The position numbers and the translations under genes are program-made. A model generated the notes under the pieces. That model searched no databases. It was not told where the DNA came from and saw only the letters and a list, made by a program, of their open reading frames with translations. Of a stretch of DNA of 64,000 nt, positions 61,007-64,000 are shown one piece after another. Source of the stretch: Apteryx mantelli (Eukaryota; Chordata; Aves; Apterygiformes; Apterygidae); contig NC_089990.1 in assembly GCF_036417845.1 (NCBI RefSeq), forward strand, positions 2,430,001-2,494,000. The letters run 5' to 3'. How positions within the stretch are numbered: the stretch's first letter is position 1; each line of letters opens with the position of its first letter.

Positions 61007-64000
61007 GACTAAGGGGAAGAATATTTGTGCTGGTCTGTAAACAGCAGTCAAGAAAACATCCAGATCTCTCAGACATCACAATAAAACTTTATGAAGAGCT
61101 TGGGAATACCTGCATCTACTTAATACTCTAGTCACAGGCTAAATGCTGAACTTGTAAAATCAAATATTAAGTTTGGAAGAGAACCTTGATGTTCTGTATT
61201 TGCTGCTTTAAACATACTATACAAAACACACGCCTGTCCAGTGTAAGTATTAATCTTTGTTGTACAGTACATTTTAAAAAGTATTTGAATGAAAAAAGTG
61301 CCATTGTTAAATGTAGTAATTTCCACTGACTAATATACAGTGATAACTCCGCTATCTTTACAAGTATAACAAGCTCTTCTGCAGACATCTCTCTAAATAT
61401 ACATTTTGTATAAAGATAGCAAGTGGTGGTCAAATACTTACAGCAAGGTAACTGGATAAGCAATGACTTTGATATACGGTTGCTGCCAGGAATCCCTTTT
61501 TTGTTGTTGCTGTTATTGAATCTCTCTCTTCTTCTGGCATTAATAAATTAAGGCACCTGCTATACAAATCAGTAGAAATCCGGAAAATCATTATCACTTC
61601 TGTGCGGAAACAATGTCCATCACAAAAGAACAAATGGGGTATGTAGTCTACATGGGACTTTAAAAAAAGATTATATTTGTCAGATTACTAGAGGAAAAGT
61701 TGATCTTGCTGTTATGGACTTTATCCACTTCCAGGTCATATCAATTAGTTACAGCATTCTCTTGGAGACTGGAACTAATTTACAACACTCCGAATGGAAT
61801 TGTCTGCTTTTCCTATGAACTTCTAGTCAAATGTTGTGGATTTGTACTGGTAACTGGAACTGAAAAAATCACCAGTGTTAGAAATAGCGCTTAATGGTTC
61901 TAACATTAACCTATTTTGCAGCAACAGGCAAGAAATTGTGGAAGTCCTGACTAGGATAAAGATCAAGTAAAATATCTGGTATAGATGCTTGGGGATTATG
62001 TCCAAGCTTTTTAAACTATTTTTTAAAAAAGAAAGAAGAGTTCTTAAATATTGGTATATTGAATATTTTAATGGAAGTTTTAAAAAATGTTTTACCATCC
62101 TTTACACAGTTTTTTTTTCCTATTTTTTTCTGTCTTTAAGTCTTCTATTTTGATAGAAATTGCTTGGAACGAAACATTCTGAATTAGATACTAGGGAAAT
62201 CATACCAAGCTGATTATTATTTTGTCAGATATGTGTATTTGTTGGTATGTAGTATTTACTATTTTAGACTTTTCCAGAAAAACTATTTCACTTATGCTTA
62301 ATAGTTTAGAACATTCTAACCAGTCATGCCAACAGTAAACCATCTTTTTGATTAAAAATGTGATACTTAAATTCTCTTAAGTCACCCGTCTAAATACTAG
62401 CTTAAAAATGACCTGGCTGTCTTCTATAAGATAGTCTGGTTCTAACCCCTTCTCATGGCAAAAAGAGCAAGTCCAGCACTCTAAGGAGACATTGTAAAGT
62501 TTTCCAAAGCACTGGAAAGACCTGGGAACCTACAGCCCATTATTTTCTATCTTGAACTGTGTATCACGGCTGATTCAGCATGACTTTCTTAATAAAAAGT
62601 AGTAAAGGTCAAATGAAAGCCTGTAAGACTCACTTACTGCATCTTCTTCCAAGTTAAAAAGGTTCAATTGGCACTTGAAATTAGTTACAGATTGTTCAGA
62701 TAAGTCTTTTCCTTTATTTGAATGGTAATGAAGAAAGCTGCTTCCGATACAAGTAAGGCCACTGACCCTTCTTGTGATTTCATTGAAAAAATATTGCCTG
62801 ACAAAAAAGAAAGTACTGAGCACTATACTGCAGTTAGTAAAAACTAAGCCTTTGCAACAGCTTGAATGCTAAGACTAAAACCGAACAAATACAATATAAT
62901 ACGTGAACAAAGAGGATCCTTAAACCAAAATAAATAAATATTTCATCAAATCAAATCTCAACATAGGCAACACTTTTAATAAGAAAATGATTTCTCATAT
63001 TAAAATACATTTTTCAATCACTAAACAGTGTGCATTTCTCTCTGTATGAAATGGAAAAATTATCACAGGACAAAACCAGAATACACGACAGCCAAAGAAA
63101 CCCAAGACAAGTTAGTTAGAAATACAACAATTAAGGACAAAGTTATTCACTACCTCATTTTCCAACTCCCACATTAACTCCTAAAGACAGCAAGGAAAAG
63201 CCCTGAAGTGTATTTAGCAAAAGATAGTTAGATGTTAAGACAAATTACCAGATGACACTCAGCAGTGTGCTTCCAGCTGGCATTTTGTGTAACAGAACAG
63301 CTCATAGCGCCCAGGATCCAAACTCTGGTGAAGGTAGTTTCCCATTTAGCCTTGATACTCTCCAGAACTGAGGGTCCCAAAGGCAACAAATAGCTCCTTA
63401 AACTAGTTAGTGATGACTCTGTAAAAGTCCTCTTTAAGGATTTTAAAGCATAATAATCACTTATACAGGACCTATGCAAAAACAAAGCTTCAAGCTCCCT
63501 CTGCTGGTTCCTAAACAATAATGGAAGGGGGAAGTAAAAATGGAAGTTTTTAGCTCCACAGAAGACAAATCAAAACAGACCATCTCCTGCCAGTTTTCCT
63601 CTTTCCTTCTCCCCCTTGTTACATACCTCAAGGACAAGGAAAAGCTTCTCAGATAAAGGACATACTGTTGTGTCCACACCAGAGTAAACATTTTTGACTA
63701 CATTATAAAATTTTAAATACAACTAGACTGTATTTCATGTTGGTATACTTGATCATAATTACTTCCTAAAATATTGGCCCAAATCTTTCTTGATAATACC
63801 TGCTTTTCCTTCTCCTTGATTTCTCTCTAAAGATTTAATTTTCTCATTATTTTTTCACAAGAATCTATTCAAGATACTGTGAAGTCTGCCTGTTGGTTCA
63901 TTTAAGACCCACCAGCAAATAGCCATATAACCTAGGAACACACATGAAATACTTCTGCTGTACAATTTTATTTGTCTTCCAGTTACATTTACAAATTGAC

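Larger units (their letters stand above)
35116..64000. other. Downstream intergenic DNA, right edge
   Basis: Mostly AT-rich single-copy sequence with isolated CpG-rich patches at about 39.18-39.56, 43.9-45.0, 45.6-45.8, 48.1-48.45 and 49.3-49.7 kb. Three CR1 tails, homopolymers and one hairpin repeat are listed separately. No gene could be identified; exon-like minus-strand frames at 61.4-63.7 kb are treated as a finding only. Confidence 0.5.

Noticed and set aside
1-64000. CRISPR arrays, operons, ribosome binding sites, insertion sequences
   Set aside because: The window is eukaryotic with spliced genes; no regularly spaced direct repeats or bacterial gene order were seen.

Overview
This 64 kb window is vertebrate nuclear DNA, most probably from a bird. 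It carries one clearly recognisable protein gene, the T-box transcription factor TBX22, on the plus strand at about 28.05-33.96 kb, in the middle of long non-coding sequence. The bird assignment rests on four truncated CR1 LINE 3' ends, the very low density of other transposons, one eroded MIR-like SINE, no L1 or Alu-type elements, and a strongly GC-rich compact gene body. Another CR1-bearing reptile cannot be excluded from the sequence alone.

Layout. 1-7.6 kb is ordinary intergenic DNA with a MIR-like relic and a short A-tract. 7.6-21 kb is increasingly GC- and CpG-rich and packed with simple-sequence arrays: a 41-bp minisatellite, G/C homopolymers, an ATGCATGTG array, a hexamer array near 15 kb and CCG clusters. 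21-26.4 kb is AT-richer and holds one CR1 tail. A CpG island with the presumed promoter and 5' leader runs from about 26.96 to 28.65 kb.

TBX22 is read as eight coding exons whose GT/AG boundaries and phases all agree: 28052-28187, 28307-28442, 28888-28989, 29617-29791, 29875-30039, 30130-30194, 30266-30351 and 33353-33963. Together they make 1476 nt, or 491 codons plus TAA. The protein has an N-terminal eh1-type Groucho/TLE motif, a complete T-box (about residues 66-260) and the TBX22-type C-terminal region. A 3' UTR of about 1.1 kb probably ends after the AATAAA at 35093. Exons 1-7 are extremely GC-rich with tiny introns, whereas exon 8 has ordinary composition.

35-64 kb is downstream intergenic DNA with scattered small CpG-rich patches, three CR1 tails, several long A/T homopolymers, a hairpin-forming ancient repeat and, at the right edge, a weak cluster of exon-like minus-strand reading frames that I cannot identify.

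The points most worth checking are a 30-nt element present twice (26/30 identical) on either side of TBX22 coding exons 1-2, a perfect five-run G-quadruplex motif 17 nt upstream of the start codon, a potential overlapping upstream ORF, the sharp composition break inside the gene, and the unexplained reading frames at 61.4-63.7 kb. I saw no clear sign of an undescribed multi-gene system.
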